A stretch of DNA of 64,000 nucleotides, taken from positions 16,908-80,907 of the forward strand of contig PDZX01000014.1 of assembly GCA_002753185.1 (NCBI GenBank), written 5' to 3'. Positions 47,506 through 56,779 of this stretch are shown here, piece after piece (the first letter of the stretch is position 1; the number at the start of each line of letters is the position of its first letter). The translations under genes and the position numbers were made by a program. The stretch is from Magnetococcales bacterium WMHbin3 (GTDB lineage Bacteria > Pseudomonadota > Magnetococcia > Magnetococcales > Magnetaquicoccaceae). The notes beneath the pieces were generated by a model that did not search any database, had not been told where the DNA came from, and saw only the letters and a list, made by a program, of their open reading frames with translations.

Positions 47506-48639
47506 ATGACTCGGAAGCGTAACATCGATAGCGTCAAGGAGCTGCTGGTCGCGGGCGGCAGGCTCGATTATCCGGCCCTGGAGCGTTTGAGCCGGGAGTG
47601 CCCGGAACAGGCCTTCGTTCGTCTGCTCGGCCACTGGGTCCTGGCCGGGGACGAGGTGATGCGTGGCCAGATCACCCCGTCCCGGGGCGAGACCGTGGAG
47701 ACGGTTGCCTTCCGGCCCGCCAGCGACGACCTCGCCGACCCGCCGGGCACCGGTTCGCTCGCGGAGGTGATTTATCTTTTTTGTAAGACGGAAAGGGATG
47801 TCAATGCCGTCCAATCCTTCACTATGGGGCGCACCCATGAAAACGATTTTATTATTTCTGATTATGCTATTTCTCGTATACAAGCCGTGATTCATGTGAC
47901 CCGTGGCACCCGGTTCCGCATGCGCGCCCTGGGGGGATCCAATCCGGTGTATGTCAACCAGCTCCCCATTGCCGACGAGACCCCGTTGTACGACGGGGAT
48001 GCGGTGATTCTCGGCCGGTTCCGTTTCTTGCTGCTCGCGCCCAGTTCTCTGTATTTGCGCCTGCGGGGCATCCAGCCGGAAATGAGCATCCGGCAATTGA
48101 TCAACGCCATGGGGCAGGCCGATTATAAAATTCTGAAGGAGTGCGCCCATCGGCACGACCGGGATTTTTTCGCGCAGATCATGCGTCATCCCAGTCTGGT
48201 CGGATCCGGGGTATTCCGGGGCTACGGGGTGCGTTTGGCCGGCATGGGGCCGGATGCCACCCTGGGGTTTCTGCCCGACATCACCGCCGGGAACAACGCC
48301 ATGCCGGTGCGGGTGTTGGGGCGGGCCATCTATCCGTTGTTGCCCCCGGAGCGGATCGAGGAGGACGGCAGCGAGATCCTCGCCATTGGCCGGGGCGAGG
48401 ACAACGACATCCGCATGCCGGACGAAGCCATTTCCAACCGGCATGCCAGGATTCGTTTCGGCGAGACCGGGCAATATTTCCTCAGGGATTTGAACTCCAC
48501 CAATGGCGTGTTCGTCAACGGCCAGACCCTCGGCGACCGGGAGCGTGAGATCTTCGACGGCGACCGGATCAAAATTGGCCGCCACGAGTTCACGCTCATG
48601 TTTCCGAGCACCTTGTACCTCCATCTGATCGCCAGGTGA
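47506..48639 (+). CDS. Tandem FHA-domain protein
   Basis: A 377-residue soluble protein with two forkhead-associated domains. The first (~100-175) has MGRTHENDF and SRIQAVIHV. The second (~285-365) has IGRGEDNDIRMP, SNRHARIRF and LNSTNGVFVNG. FHA domains bind phosphothreonine, so it likely responds to a Ser/Thr kinase, although none is seen nearby. A middle region (~190-280) resembles no family. The last codons fall in a repeat that recurs at 50011, so its C-terminus may have been changed by an insertion. Confidence 0.85.
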   Translation: MTRKRNIDSVKELLVAGGRLDYPALERLSRECPEQAFVRLLGHWVLAGDEVMRGQITPSRGETVETVAFRPASDDLADPPGTGSLAEVIYLFCKTERDVNAVQSFTMGRTHENDFIISDYAISRIQAVIHVTRGTRFRMRALGGSNPVYVNQLPIADETPLYDGDAVILGRFRFLLLAPSSLYLRLRGIQPEMSIRQLINAMGQADYKILKECAHRHDRDFFAQIMRHPSLVGSGVFRGYGVRLAGMGPDATLGFLPDITAGNNAMPVRVLGRAIYPLLPPERIEEDGSEILAIGRGEDNDIRMPDEAISNRHARIRFGETGQYFLRDLNSTNGVFVNGQTLGDREREIFDGDRIKIGRHEFTLMFPSTLYLHLIAR

Positions 48640-48685
48640 GTTTCAAGAGAAGAAAGTTGATCACGCCCCCATGGGGTGTTATGAT
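48625..48685. repeat. ~60-bp direct repeat, copy 1
   Basis: This segment matches 50011-50070 at about 9 of 10 bases, beginning ctgatcgcca and including gtgagtttcaagagaagaa and gtgttatgatc. Copy 1 overlaps the FHA stop codon. The two copies flank an IS66 remnant and an Rpn gene. Confidence 0.85.
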
Positions 48686-48731
48686 CGTGGCCGAACGGAC
48701 ATTCTTCGAACGCCAAATGCATTTCGTCTGG

Positions 48732-48932
48732 CATTCGCAACTCCCTTTGGGAGTTGTGCCCTCGTTGCTGACCGGCAAGGCCCTGGCCTACATGCATGGC
48801 CAATGGGGTCGCTTGGTCCGTTATCGAGGATGGCCGGTTGAAGACCGACAACAATGGCGCGGAAAACGCCATCCGTCCCTTTGTGGTGGGGCGCAAGAAC
48901 TGGCTGTTTTCAGACACCGTGCGCGGAACCGA
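48732..48932 (+). pseudogene. IS66-family transposase C-terminal remnant
   Basis: The segment encodes the end of an IS66 DDE transposase: [20 protein letters not shown] in one frame, then [19 protein letters not shown] and [13 protein letters not shown] in another. A frameshift falls near 48820. The N-terminal three quarters and the element's other genes are missing. It ends within the Rpn start region. The remnant marks a past insertion and decay. Confidence 0.88.
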
Positions 48933-49894
48933 TGAGCGAATTGAACCAGCCACACGACCGACTGTTCAAGGCATTGATGTCCAATCTGGAGACTGCCGGT
49001 GCCCTGCTGCGTGAATACCTGCCCAAAGAAATCGTCGCCCTGCTTGCACCGGGCAATCCCGAACCGGTACCTGACACGTTTGTCAGCCAGGAGTTGCAGC
49101 CCTACTACTCCGACAAACTGTTCCGCTCAAAAACCTTGAGCGGCAAAGATCTTTTCTTTTACACCTTGATGGAGCATAAAAGCTATCCGGATCGCAAGGT
49201 CGGTTGGCAGCTTTTTCTGGGATGCAGCCGTTTCATGGAGCAATATGAACAAGAAAACCCAAAATGGACCCTGCTACCGGCCATCGTTCCTTTTGTCTTA
49301 TATCATGGAACACAAACGTGGACAATCCCTAAAAATTTTTCTGAGTTGCTCGATGCGGATGATGCCCTACGTCCCTGGCTCGTCAATTTCCCGTTCATCG
49401 TTTCAGACATCGGCCCAATTCCTGACGAGCAGCTGGCTCGGAATGCATGTTTGAAAGCGGGCCTGACGGCATTGAAGTACGGAACCCGCGACCCCAGAGA
49501 ACAGATGGCCGCGATGGAAACCATCATTTCTGCCTTGATGGAAGCGCCGGAACTTCTTCTTCCGATCATGATCTATCTTTTTACAACCTTTCAACACATG
49601 GACCAGGATGTCGTGCAAGGTATCGTCGTCCGGGTTCGTCCACAGGAGGCCATTAAAATGATGTCAATTTTTGCGCGTGAAATTGTTGAGCAGCACAAAC
49701 ATACTTGGCTGCAGGATGGACGACAGGAAGGCGAAGCAAAAATCCTGACGCGCCTTCTTCAACGCCGTTTTGGTTCCATCCCTGCCTGGGCCAGCGAAAA
49801 GATCACCAAGGCGACATCCCAATCCTTGGAAGAATGGAGCCTTCGAGTCTTGGATGCCCAGTCACTGGAAGAGGTCTTCGCGGACAGGATGTGA
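48932..49894 (+). CDS. Rpn-family recombination-promoting nuclease / putative transposase
   Basis: A 320-residue protein starting with the family hallmark [10 protein letters not shown]. The nuclease core has [18 protein letters not shown] (the E-H-K-S motif), and [13 protein letters not shown] follows. The C-terminus is DUF4351-like, [12 protein letters not shown] and [18 protein letters not shown]. It is intact, unlike the related remnant at 59653-60184, and starts at the end of the IS66 remnant. Base composition is less GC-rich than most of the window, suggesting transfer. Confidence 0.9.
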   Translation: MSELNQPHDRLFKALMSNLETAGALLREYLPKEIVALLAPGNPEPVPDTFVSQELQPYYSDKLFRSKTLSGKDLFFYTLMEHKSYPDRKVGWQLFLGCSRFMEQYEQENPKWTLLPAIVPFVLYHGTQTWTIPKNFSELLDADDALRPWLVNFPFIVSDIGPIPDEQLARNACLKAGLTALKYGTRDPREQMAAMETIISALMEAPELLLPIMIYLFTTFQHMDQDVVQGIVVRVRPQEAIKMMSIFAREIVEQHKHTWLQDGRQEGEAKILTRLLQRRFGSIPAWASEKITKATSQSLEEWSLRVLDAQSLEEVFADRM

Positions 49895-50010
49895 CGACGT
49901 GCGTAGTCTTTCAATATGTTATTATGTAATAACTTTTCTCCAATTCTCCATCTACGTGCGAAAAGTTCGACAAAATAGCGTTGCCAACCAAGCGGGAGTC
50001 GAAAAGCCCT

Positions 50011-50070
50011 CTGATCGCCAGTGAGTTTCAAGAGAAGAAGATTGATCGTGGCCCCGTGGCGTGTTATGAT
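50011..50070. repeat. ~60-bp direct repeat, copy 2
   Basis: The second copy of the sequence at 48625-48685, located between the Rpn gene and the DUF1640-like gene. About 54 of 60 bases match, and the last part diverges. The remaining intergenic sequence 49895-50010 is AT-richer with no gene. Confidence 0.85.
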
Positions 50071-50106
50071 CCTGTCATCGTCAACTGCGACTGGAGAAGA
50101 GCCGCC

Positions 50107-50451
50107 ATGACCGCGATCACCTTCGATACATACGCCTACATCAAGGAATTGAAGGATGTCGGGTTCACCGAGGAACAGGCTGCTGTGCAGGCCAAGACCC
50201 TTTCCAGCATCTTCAGGAGCAATCTGGACGACTTGGCCACCCGGCGGGATCTCAAGGAACTGGAGATGGCCACCAAGCGGGATATCAATGCCTTGGAGAT
50301 GGCCACCAAGCGGGATCTCAAGGAGTTGGATGCCAAAATGGATGTCAAACTGTCCGAGACCAAGGCCGAACTCATCAAGTGGATGTTCGGCGTGGCCGCC
50401 GGTCAGGCAGCGTTTCTCCTGACCATGATGAAGCTGTTCCCCGGACATTGA
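50107..50451 (+). CDS. DUF1640-like coiled-coil protein with C-terminal membrane helix
   Basis: A 114-residue protein. The N-terminal FDTYAYIKELKDVGFTEEQA is typical of DUF1640/CCDC90-like proteins. A coiled coil with an 11-residue repeat follows (MATKRD recurs, from a 33-bp DNA repeat around 50260-50320). A C-terminal hydrophobic segment (~94-110) is the membrane anchor. The function of such bacterial proteins is unknown; they are often found beside mobile or toxin-like genes. Confidence 0.8.
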   Translation: MTAITFDTYAYIKELKDVGFTEEQAAVQAKTLSSIFRSNLDDLATRRDLKELEMATKRDINALEMATKRDLKELDAKMDVKLSETKAELIKWMFGVAAGQAAFLLTMMKLFPGH

Positions 50452-50461
50452 TCGCCATCCT

Positions 50462-51487
50462 TCAATAATAAAACGCCATGCGCTCGGAGAAGGTGACGAG
50501 CGATTCCCGATCGGAAAAACTCAGGATGAAATGGGGCTGGAGCGCCTCCTCTGGCGGCGTGGCGAAGTGGTGCGCGTATTTGGCGGCGAATTTGGCGCGG
50601 TACTGCCACCAGGCCTCGTCCATGTGGCCCGGCGAGCCGTGCAGCGCCAGGATGTCGTTGCACACCGCCACCCGCCGTCCCGCCAGATGCGCGGCGAAGG
50701 AAAAGTCGAGATCGTAGAAATGAAAGCCGTCGAAGCCCTCCTCGTCGAAGCGGATCCGCTCCAGGAGGGAACGGCGGCAGGCGAACCAGCAGCCGTCCAG
50801 GGCCTGCGCGCCGGGATCCGTCAGGGCGGGTGCCCCGAAGACCGAAATTTTCAAAACTCCCTCCGCTTCGTGCGCCACCATGCCGTGCAGGTACGGCCAG
50901 CCCGCACTCACCCACCTGGGTTGGATCAGGCGCGAGGTCCCGGCCACCCCCACCAGGTCGTGATGTTGCAAATGGCGAGAAAGACGCGGAACAAAGGCCG
51001 GTGAGAGAATCTCGATGTCATCGTGGGAGAAGATCAGGATCTCGCCACGGGCGTGCCGGACCCCCCGGTTGTACCCCTCGCACAGGGAACGGGCGTCGCG
51101 GATGACGACGATCTCGAAGGCGCACCCCTCCAGCAGACGCTGGTAATGGGCCACCGCGCGTCGTTCTTTTTCACCATCGATACTGCAAATGATCACCGAA
51201 AAGGAATCCCCGGCAGGGGGAGTTTCCGCCATTTCTGCCGGGGGTGCGGGTTGCCGTCGGCTCCAGTTGGCCACCGAGGAGACCAGGCCGAACCAGTGCG
51301 GGGCGTGACGCGGCTCCCGAACCAGGGCGGCCCGGTGCAAATCGGCCAGCAGACGGTAGCCCTGCGCCAATTCTTCTTGATTGCCCACGAATCTGGAGAG
51401 ATAGGCGAGTGCCTCGTCGAAGCGGCGCTGGTCGATCAACGCCCCGGCGGCGGCAATGACGGACGGATCCCGGAACGGATGGGTCAT
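50462..51487 (-). CDS. Family 2-like glycosyltransferase
   Basis: A 341-residue protein with a helical N-terminal ~90 residues and a GT-A fold from ~95: SFSVIICSIDGEKERR, then RDARSLCEGYNRGVRHARGEILIFSHDDIEI, which contains the metal-binding Asp pair. DGCWFACRRSLLERI and DGFHFYDLDFSFAAH follow. This is like glycosyltransferases that carry a short N-terminal TPR-like part. No acceptor is known. The start is ATG 51485-51487. It ends a minus-strand group that begins with mazG. Confidence 0.85.
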   Translation of the reverse strand: MTHPFRDPSVIAAAGALIDQRRFDEALAYLSRFVGNQEELAQGYRLLADLHRAALVREPRHAPHWFGLVSSVANWSRRQPAPPAEMAETPPAGDSFSVIICSIDGEKERRAVAHYQRLLEGCAFEIVVIRDARSLCEGYNRGVRHARGEILIFSHDDIEILSPAFVPRLSRHLQHHDLVGVAGTSRLIQPRWVSAGWPYLHGMVAHEAEGVLKISVFGAPALTDPGAQALDGCWFACRRSLLERIRFDEEGFDGFHFYDLDFSFAAHLAGRRVAVCNDILALHGSPGHMDEAWWQYRAKFAAKYAHHFATPPEEALQPHFILSFSDRESLVTFSERMAFYY

Positions 51488-51497
51488 GGCGTGTGTC

Positions 51498-52055
51498 TCA
51501 AGGGGGGGTGATTCCTGGGATGCGGGGGAGCAGATTGGTGGGCCGGGCGATGTGGTGGGCGTTGCGGTCGATGTGCAGCATGCTGGCATTGACCCGGTCG
51601 AAGGCGTTCGCCATGCCGTTCACCCCGCGATGAATGGTCGTCATATTGCCGTCGAGACGCCGCACCTCCTCCCGCAGGTTGGCCAGTGAGCCGGCCACCT
51701 GGCGCACGTCCCGGTTGGCATCGGTCAGCGTCCGGGTGACATGGGGGAGTTCCCTGGTATCCTTCCGCATGTTGCGCACCGAATCGGTCATCCCCTGGAG
51801 GTTGCCGGTCATGGTCTCGAACTGGACGTGCATCTGCCCCATGGTGGCGGTCACGTGGTTCATCTCCAAGGTCAGGTTGCGAATCTGAAAGGCGATGAAG
51901 AACGCCAGCAGGATCAGAAACAAGGCGATCAAGCGGATGATCAGCAGGGTGCGGTCCCGGATGCGCAGGGCGAGGGCGTTCAGCGCTTCCGTCTCGTGGC
52001 GAAACTCGCGCCAGCAGGCATCGTCGGTCACGGGGATGGCGGGTTCGTCGGTCAT
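51498..52055 (-). CDS. Coiled-coil membrane protein with one N-terminal TM helix
   Basis: A 185-residue protein. A short cytoplasmic N-terminus precedes one hydrophobic helix (~38-57), then a long coiled coil to the end with many Met, Asn and Thr. It resembles its upstream neighbour in architecture, and its ATG overlaps that gene's stop (ATGA). It could be a periplasmic or cytoplasmic filament-like scaffold. No known family was identified. Confidence 0.7.
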   Translation of the reverse strand: MTDEPAIPVTDDACWREFRHETEALNALALRIRDRTLLIIRLIALFLILLAFFIAFQIRNLTLEMNHVTATMGQMHVQFETMTGNLQGMTDSVRNMRKDTRELPHVTRTLTDANRDVRQVAGSLANLREEVRRLDGNMTTIHRGVNGMANAFDRVNASMLHIDRNAHHIARPTNLLPRIPGITPP

Positions 52056-52654
52056 GGCAGGGGCACGAAATTCTGGAAAAAACGCATGGGCCGGGACATG
52101 CGGTGGACATTGGCGTTGAGGTCGTTGACCGTCATGTCGATCTGGCCGAACTGCCCAGTCATCCGTATCACCTGGAGCGAGAGTCCGTCCAGATTGCGAT
52201 TGACGGCCTGGAACCGATCGGCGATTTGCGTGGATTCGCTCGATATGACGCCCATCGAGCCGGCCAGGGTTTGCATTTCCCGCAGGATGACGGGGAGTTC
52301 GTGGACATCCTCCTCCAGGTCGGCCACCGACCCGCGCATCTGGGTCATTTCCTGGGCCATCGTGACGAAATAACGGTTCATGGTGTGCAGGGATTGGTTC
52401 ATGACGACCAGTTGGTTGGTCACGGTGTAGAGCAGCCCCACCAGCAGCGCCCCCACCACGGCGAAACTGAGCATGCCGATGCGCAGGATCAGGGTGACCC
52501 GCCGGGCCACCCGTACGTGCATGGCGCTGCGCAGCTCCATGGCCTTGCGGAAATCCTCCAGCGGCGTGGAGGTTTCTGGGGCGGGGGATGGCGGGGTGCT
52601 GTCGGTCACGGGCGTTTTTCTTTTCAGTTCATAGGGGTCGGTGAGCGTACGCAT
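52052..52654 (-). CDS. Coiled-coil membrane protein with one TM helix
   Basis: A 200-residue protein. Residues 1-55 are polar and Pro-rich, one membrane helix spans ~60-82, and a coiled coil of ~115 residues follows. It is built like the downstream protein with which it overlaps, so the pair may arise from duplication and act together. The start is ATG 52652-52654, inside the end of mazG (26-bp overlap). The function is unknown. Confidence 0.7.
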   Translation of the reverse strand: MRTLTDPYELKRKTPVTDSTPPSPAPETSTPLEDFRKAMELRSAMHVRVARRVTLILRIGMLSFAVVGALLVGLLYTVTNQLVVMNQSLHTMNRYFVTMAQEMTQMRGSVADLEEDVHELPVILREMQTLAGSMGVISSESTQIADRFQAVNRNLDGLSLQVIRMTGQFGQIDMTVNDLNANVHRMSRPMRFFQNFVPLP

Positions 52655-53432
52655 GCCGTTTGCTTTCCAGCCACAGGGCCTCCAGTTCCTCCAGGCCGGC
52701 CTCGGCCGGGGTGCGGTTTTGGGCATGGAGCCGCTGCTCCATGTAGCGGAAACGGGCCTGGAACTTGTGGGTGGCGCGACGCAGGGCGATCTCCGGATTG
52801 ATCCGCATGTGGCGGGCGAGATTGACCATGGTGAAGAGCAGATCGCCCAACTCTTCTTCCTGTGCCGTCGGCTCCCTGGCCTCCCGGAGTTCCTCCAACT
52901 CTTCCCGGACTTTTTCCATGACCCCGTCGGCGTTCTGCCAGTCGAAGCCCACCTGGGCCATTTTTCGTTGCACCTTGGCGGCCCACAGCAGGGCGGGCAG
53001 GCAACTGGTGAGGTCGTCGAAGAGGGAAGGGGGGGCATGCGCGCGGGGTTTTTCCTGCCGTTTGATCTCCTCCCAGCGCGCCACCACCGCCTCGGCCTCA
53101 TGCAAGGGGGTGGTGGCCGGATCGAAGACATGGGGATGACGCCGGGTCATCTTGGCGGTGATCCCGGCGATCACGTCGGTGAGGGTGAAGAGTTCTTGCT
53201 CTTCGGCGATGCGGGAGTGGAACACCACGTGAAACAGGAGATCCCCCAACTCGTCCCGCCAGGCGGCGTGGTTGCCGGTCTCCACCGCCTCGGCCACCTC
53301 GTAGGCCTCTTCAATGGTGTAGGGGAGGAGGGTGGCCGGGGTCTGTTCCCGGTCCCAGGGGCAGCCGTTCTCGCCGCGCAACCGGGCCATGAGGGCCTCC
53401 AGGGCGAGCATTGCCTCTCCGCTGGCGCTCAT
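52629..53432 (-). CDS. mazG: Nucleoside triphosphate pyrophosphohydrolase MazG
   Basis: A 267-residue enzyme that hydrolyses NTPs and dNTPs to monophosphates. It has two MazG domains. The first has CPWDREQT and the metal-binding EEAYEV..EELGDLLFHVVFHSRIAEE pattern, with E residues in the EExxE and ExxD motifs. The second repeats EELEEL and EEELGDLLFTMVNLARH. Length and motifs fit the family. It diverges from the flagellar operon with ~200 bp between. Confidence 0.95.
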   Translation of the reverse strand: MSASGEAMLALEALMARLRGENGCPWDREQTPATLLPYTIEEAYEVAEAVETGNHAAWRDELGDLLFHVVFHSRIAEEQELFTLTDVIAGITAKMTRRHPHVFDPATTPLHEAEAVVARWEEIKRQEKPRAHAPPSLFDDLTSCLPALLWAAKVQRKMAQVGFDWQNADGVMEKVREELEELREAREPTAQEEELGDLLFTMVNLARHMRINPEIALRRATHKFQARFRYMEQRLHAQNRTPAEAGLEELEALWLESKRHAYAHRPL

Positions 53433-53567
53433 GCCGCGAGACTCCCCGGAGAGCGGAGTACACCGCCAGGGTTTTGACGACCCGTGATGACGAAATCGGC
53501 GGGAGTTCCGGCGGCAACCATTGAGATCCTTTTGGAAAATGGGTAAAAAAATTTTTTTTGCATTTCG

Positions 53568-53582
53568 TGGCATGCCGGTTGC
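53568..53582 (+). promoter_or_regulatory. Sigma-54 promoter upstream of flgF
   Basis: TGGCATGCCGGTTGC matches the -24/-12 consensus: the GG and GC pairs have the correct 10-base spacing, and TGGCAT-N5-TTGC differs at only one base. It lies about 55 bp before the flgF start, giving a 5'-UTR of roughly 40 bases. Sigma-54 with an enhancer-binding protein is a usual regulator of mid-class flagellar genes. Confidence 0.75.
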
Positions 53583-53636
53583 TTGCGAGGTAGTTGGTGA
53601 AATAACGATTTTTTTGTCATGTGGGGAGTGAATTCC

Positions 53637-54440
53637 ATGGACAGTGGTGTATGGGCCGCGGTCAACGGGGCAAAGCGTACCGAAATGCGTCTCGACGTGC
53701 TGGCCAATAATCTGGCCAACGTCAATACCAACGGGTTCAAGGAGGGCAACATCACCTTCGAATCCTTCATGACCAAACCCGGAGTGGAGCAGCATCCCCT
53801 GCCCGGCGACGCCTTCATGGGACACAAGGGTCCCCATGAATTGCCATATCCCTTTATCAACCCGGCGTCAAGGGCGTACAGTATGGCCTATCCCGGAGCG
53901 ACGCGCACCACCACCGATACCACCCAGGGCGGCTTGAAGGGAACGGGCAACCCCCTGGACGTCGCTATCGAGGGAGCGGGCTATTTTGCGGTGAATACCC
54001 CGGAAGGCCGCCGCTATACCCGTGACGGCTCGTTTCAGGTCAACGCCCAGGGGGAACTGGTCACCAAGGACGGTTATCAGGTGCAAGGCGCCAGCGGCGC
54101 CATCGTCGTCGGCACGGAGCAGGTGGAAATCTCCCCGGACGGCACCATCGCCAACAAGGATGGTCAGGTGGGACAAATGCTGCGGGTGGACCTCCCGGCG
54201 GATATCCTCAAAAAAACCGGAAAAAATCTCTTTTCCGCGCCCCAGGAGCGGGAAACGCCCATGACGAATGCCCTGGGAGGCTTCCGTCAGGGGTTCCTGG
54301 AGGCATCCAATACCAATACCGTACGCGGCATGACCCAGATGATCGAGGCCAACCGCTACTACGAGAATTATCTGAAAATCATCCAGACCCTGGACAGCAT
54401 CGACGGTCAGGCCAATCAGGTCGGGCACCTGGGGACGTGA
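53637..54440 (+). CDS. flgF: Flagellar proximal rod protein FlgF
   Basis: A 267-residue rod protein. It has the family N-terminal motif ANNLANVNTNGFK and a C-terminal coiled coil ending EANRYYENYLKIIQTLD. The start is ATG 53637 with GGGGAG nine bases upstream; the ATG 18 bp earlier lacks a site. It opens the flagellar operon. Confidence 0.94.
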   Translation: MDSGVWAAVNGAKRTEMRLDVLANNLANVNTNGFKEGNITFESFMTKPGVEQHPLPGDAFMGHKGPHELPYPFINPASRAYSMAYPGATRTTTDTTQGGLKGTGNPLDVAIEGAGYFAVNTPEGRRYTRDGSFQVNAQGELVTKDGYQVQGASGAIVVGTEQVEISPDGTIANKDGQVGQMLRVDLPADILKKTGKNLFSAPQERETPMTNALGGFRQGFLEASNTNTVRGMTQMIEANRYYENYLKIIQTLDSIDGQANQVGHLGT

Positions 54441-54482
54441 TGATTCCTTCTTCAACGAGGCACAAGTAAGGAGTACCAACCA

Positions 54483-55292
54483 ATGATGCGTGGATTATGG
54501 ACCGCGGCGACCGGGATGACGGCACAGGAGCGCAGTCTGGACGTCATCGCCAACAACCTTGCCAACGTCAATACGACCGGCTTCAAGCACTCCCGCACCC
54601 ATTTCCAGGATCTCCTGTACGCCAATCTGCGTCCGGCGGGCGCCGAGACCGCCGAAACCGGAACCCAGGTGCCGGTGGGGATCCAGCTTGGGCACGGCGT
54701 CAAGGTGGTGTCGGTCAACAAGGAGTTCAGCCAGGGGAGCGCGGTACCCACCAGCGACGCCCCGTTCAACGTGGACCTGATGGTCAACGGGCAGGGTTTT
54801 TTCCAGGTCGAACTCCCCAACGGCGATACGGCCTATACCCGGGACGGCTCCTTTCAGATCAACAAGGACGGCAACATCGTCACCGCCGACGGCTATCCGC
54901 TCAAGGGGGGCGCGGTGGGGATCAATCCCTCGCTGCATACCCGGATCACCATCGAGGCTGGCGGTTCGGTGGGCTTTTCCATCAATGGCGCTCCCGGCTT
55001 TCTGGCCAACCAGGGTCAGATCGAATTGGCCCGTTTCGTCAATCCGGCGGGTCTGACGGCCGTTGGCAACAACCTCTTCGTGGAGAGCGTCTCCTCCGGC
55101 ACGCCGCAGGTCTCCAAGCCCGATACCGAGGGCGCCGGCTCCTTGCGTCAGCATGTGCTGGAACAGTCCAACGTCAACATGGTCACCGAAATGGTGGACA
55201 TGATCGCCACCCAGAGGGCCTATGAAATCGGCACCAAGGCGATCCAGACCGCAGACAACATGTTGAGCCAGGTGGCGCAACTGAAACGCTGA
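54483..55292 (+). CDS. flgG: Flagellar distal rod protein FlgG
   Basis: A 269-residue rod protein. It has MRGLWTAATGM, ANNLANVNTTGFK, GQGFFQVELPNGDTAYTRDGSF, and the C-terminal SNVNMVTEMVDMIATQRAYE helix. The length is standard. It follows flgF by 42 bp behind AAGGAG. Confidence 0.96.
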   Translation: MMRGLWTAATGMTAQERSLDVIANNLANVNTTGFKHSRTHFQDLLYANLRPAGAETAETGTQVPVGIQLGHGVKVVSVNKEFSQGSAVPTSDAPFNVDLMVNGQGFFQVELPNGDTAYTRDGSFQINKDGNIVTADGYPLKGGAVGINPSLHTRITIEAGGSVGFSINGAPGFLANQGQIELARFVNPAGLTAVGNNLFVESVSSGTPQVSKPDTEGAGSLRQHVLEQSNVNMVTEMVDMIATQRAYEIGTKAIQTADNMLSQVAQLKR

Positions 55293-55316
55293 CGCGAGTG
55301 AGGGAGGGCGCCGCCC

Positions 55317-56027
55317 ATGATGCCGAAGTTGTACGGCCTGCTGGCTGGTCTGGTGTTGACCGGAATCGCCGTGACCGCCCAGGCCCAGGTGATCGGTCGC
55401 CAGGAGGTGATGCGCGAGGCCGGGGAACGGTTGCGCGTCATGGTGGACAAGTCGGGCAAGGGTTTGCGCCTGGATCGGGTCTTTTATCGCGGCGATCTCA
55501 ACCTGCCCGATGGCCAGGTCGCCTGGCGGGTGACCACCCCGGTCGGGGATCTCGCGCCGGGCCGCAACCAGGTCGCGCTGGAGGTCGCGGTGAACGGCCA
55601 GGCCCCGACGCTCATCCAGTTGACGGCCAATCTCAAGCAGAGGATCCGCTATCTGACGTTGCGCCGTCCCTTGAAGCGGGGCGACGTGCTGGCCGAGGGC
55701 GACCTGAAATGGGAAGAGACGGAAGTCGATCGTAACATGGAAGGCATGGCGAGCGACATGGCCGCCCTGGTCGGTCAATCCGCCACCCGCAGCCTGCAAG
55801 CGGGAAAACCCTTGCGGCTCGACTGGTTCGATACCCCGGTGTTGGTGGCGCGGGGGGAGCGGGTGCAGGTCCTGATGGAATCGGGCGCCTTGCGCATCGA
55901 GACCGTTGCCGTGGCCATGGCGTCCGCTCGCGCGGGAGAGATCATCGCCATGGAGAATCCGGACAGCCATCGCCGTTTCAATGCCCGTGTCGTGGGACCG
56001 GGACGTGCCCAGGCCATGACCTGGTAG
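55317..56027 (+). CDS. flgA: Flagellar P-ring chaperone FlgA
   Basis: A 236-residue periplasmic protein. A Sec signal peptide (residues 1-23, ending AQA) is followed by the FlgA SAF-like region, with RRPLKRGDVLAEGDL and AGKPLRLDWFDTP. It assists P-ring assembly from FlgI. It lies between flgG and flgH, a usual order. Confidence 0.9.
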   Translation: MMPKLYGLLAGLVLTGIAVTAQAQVIGRQEVMREAGERLRVMVDKSGKGLRLDRVFYRGDLNLPDGQVAWRVTTPVGDLAPGRNQVALEVAVNGQAPTLIQLTANLKQRIRYLTLRRPLKRGDVLAEGDLKWEETEVDRNMEGMASDMAALVGQSATRSLQAGKPLRLDWFDTPVLVARGERVQVLMESGALRIETVAVAMASARAGEIIAMENPDSHRRFNARVVGPGRAQAMTW

Positions 56028-56054
56028 GTTTGTCACCATTCGGGAGTGAAGCGC

Positions 56055-56774
56055 ATGAGACGCATTGCCGGTTTGATTCTTCTGATGCCCCTGCTGGCCG
56101 CCGCCTTGAGCGGGTGCGGCATGACCCGCGCTTCCGAGCGGCCGCCGACCCCGATCGCCGTGGTGCAGCCCAGCCCGCCGGAATCTTTGGCCCCCAAGAA
56201 GGGGTCCATCTGGCAGACCACGGATCGCAATACCCTGTTTCTGGACAACAAGGCGCGCAACGTGGGTGACCTGATCACCGTGAAGGTGTCGGAAAACGCC
56301 AAGGCGATCAACGACGCCAATACGAAACTGGACCGCACCAACAACAATTCCTTTGGTCTGTCCGGCTCGGTCAGCAATACCGGGGAGAACACCGTCGCCA
56401 AATTCCTGAACAATGCCATGGGGGCGGGTTCGCTGAGCAATACCCTGACCGGGACCGGCACCACCAAGTTCGAGGGGAAGGGCAACACCAACCGTACCAG
56501 CCAGTTGAACGCCACCATCTCGTGCGTGGTCACCCAGGTGCTGGCCAACGGCAATCTGCGGATCGAAGGACGCCGGGACATCACGGTCAACCACGAGAAC
56601 CAGTTCATCATCCTCTCCGGCGTGGTGCGGCCCGAGGACATCAGCGCCGACAACGCTGTCACCTCGGCCCAGATCGCCGACGCCCGCATCGAATACTCCG
56701 GGGACGGGGACCTGGCCGATCAGCAGCGTCCGAGTTGGTTCGGCAGATTTTTCTCCACCATCAACATACTGTGA
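56055..56774 (+). CDS. flgH: Flagellar L-ring lipoprotein FlgH
   Basis: A 239-residue outer-membrane lipoprotein. The signal ends in LSGCG, where C is the lipidated Cys. The family block SIWQ and RNVGDLITVKVSE follows, and the end has IEYSGDGDLADQQRPSW. I start at ATG 56055, which has GGGAG eight bases upstream; GTG 56046 is the alternative. Confidence 0.94.
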   Translation: MRRIAGLILLMPLLAAALSGCGMTRASERPPTPIAVVQPSPPESLAPKKGSIWQTTDRNTLFLDNKARNVGDLITVKVSENAKAINDANTKLDRTNNNSFGLSGSVSNTGENTVAKFLNNAMGAGSLSNTLTGTGTTKFEGKGNTNRTSQLNATISCVVTQVLANGNLRIEGRRDITVNHENQFIILSGVVRPEDISADNAVTSAQIADARIEYSGDGDLADQQRPSWFGRFFSTINIL

Positions 56775-56779
56775 CGGGC

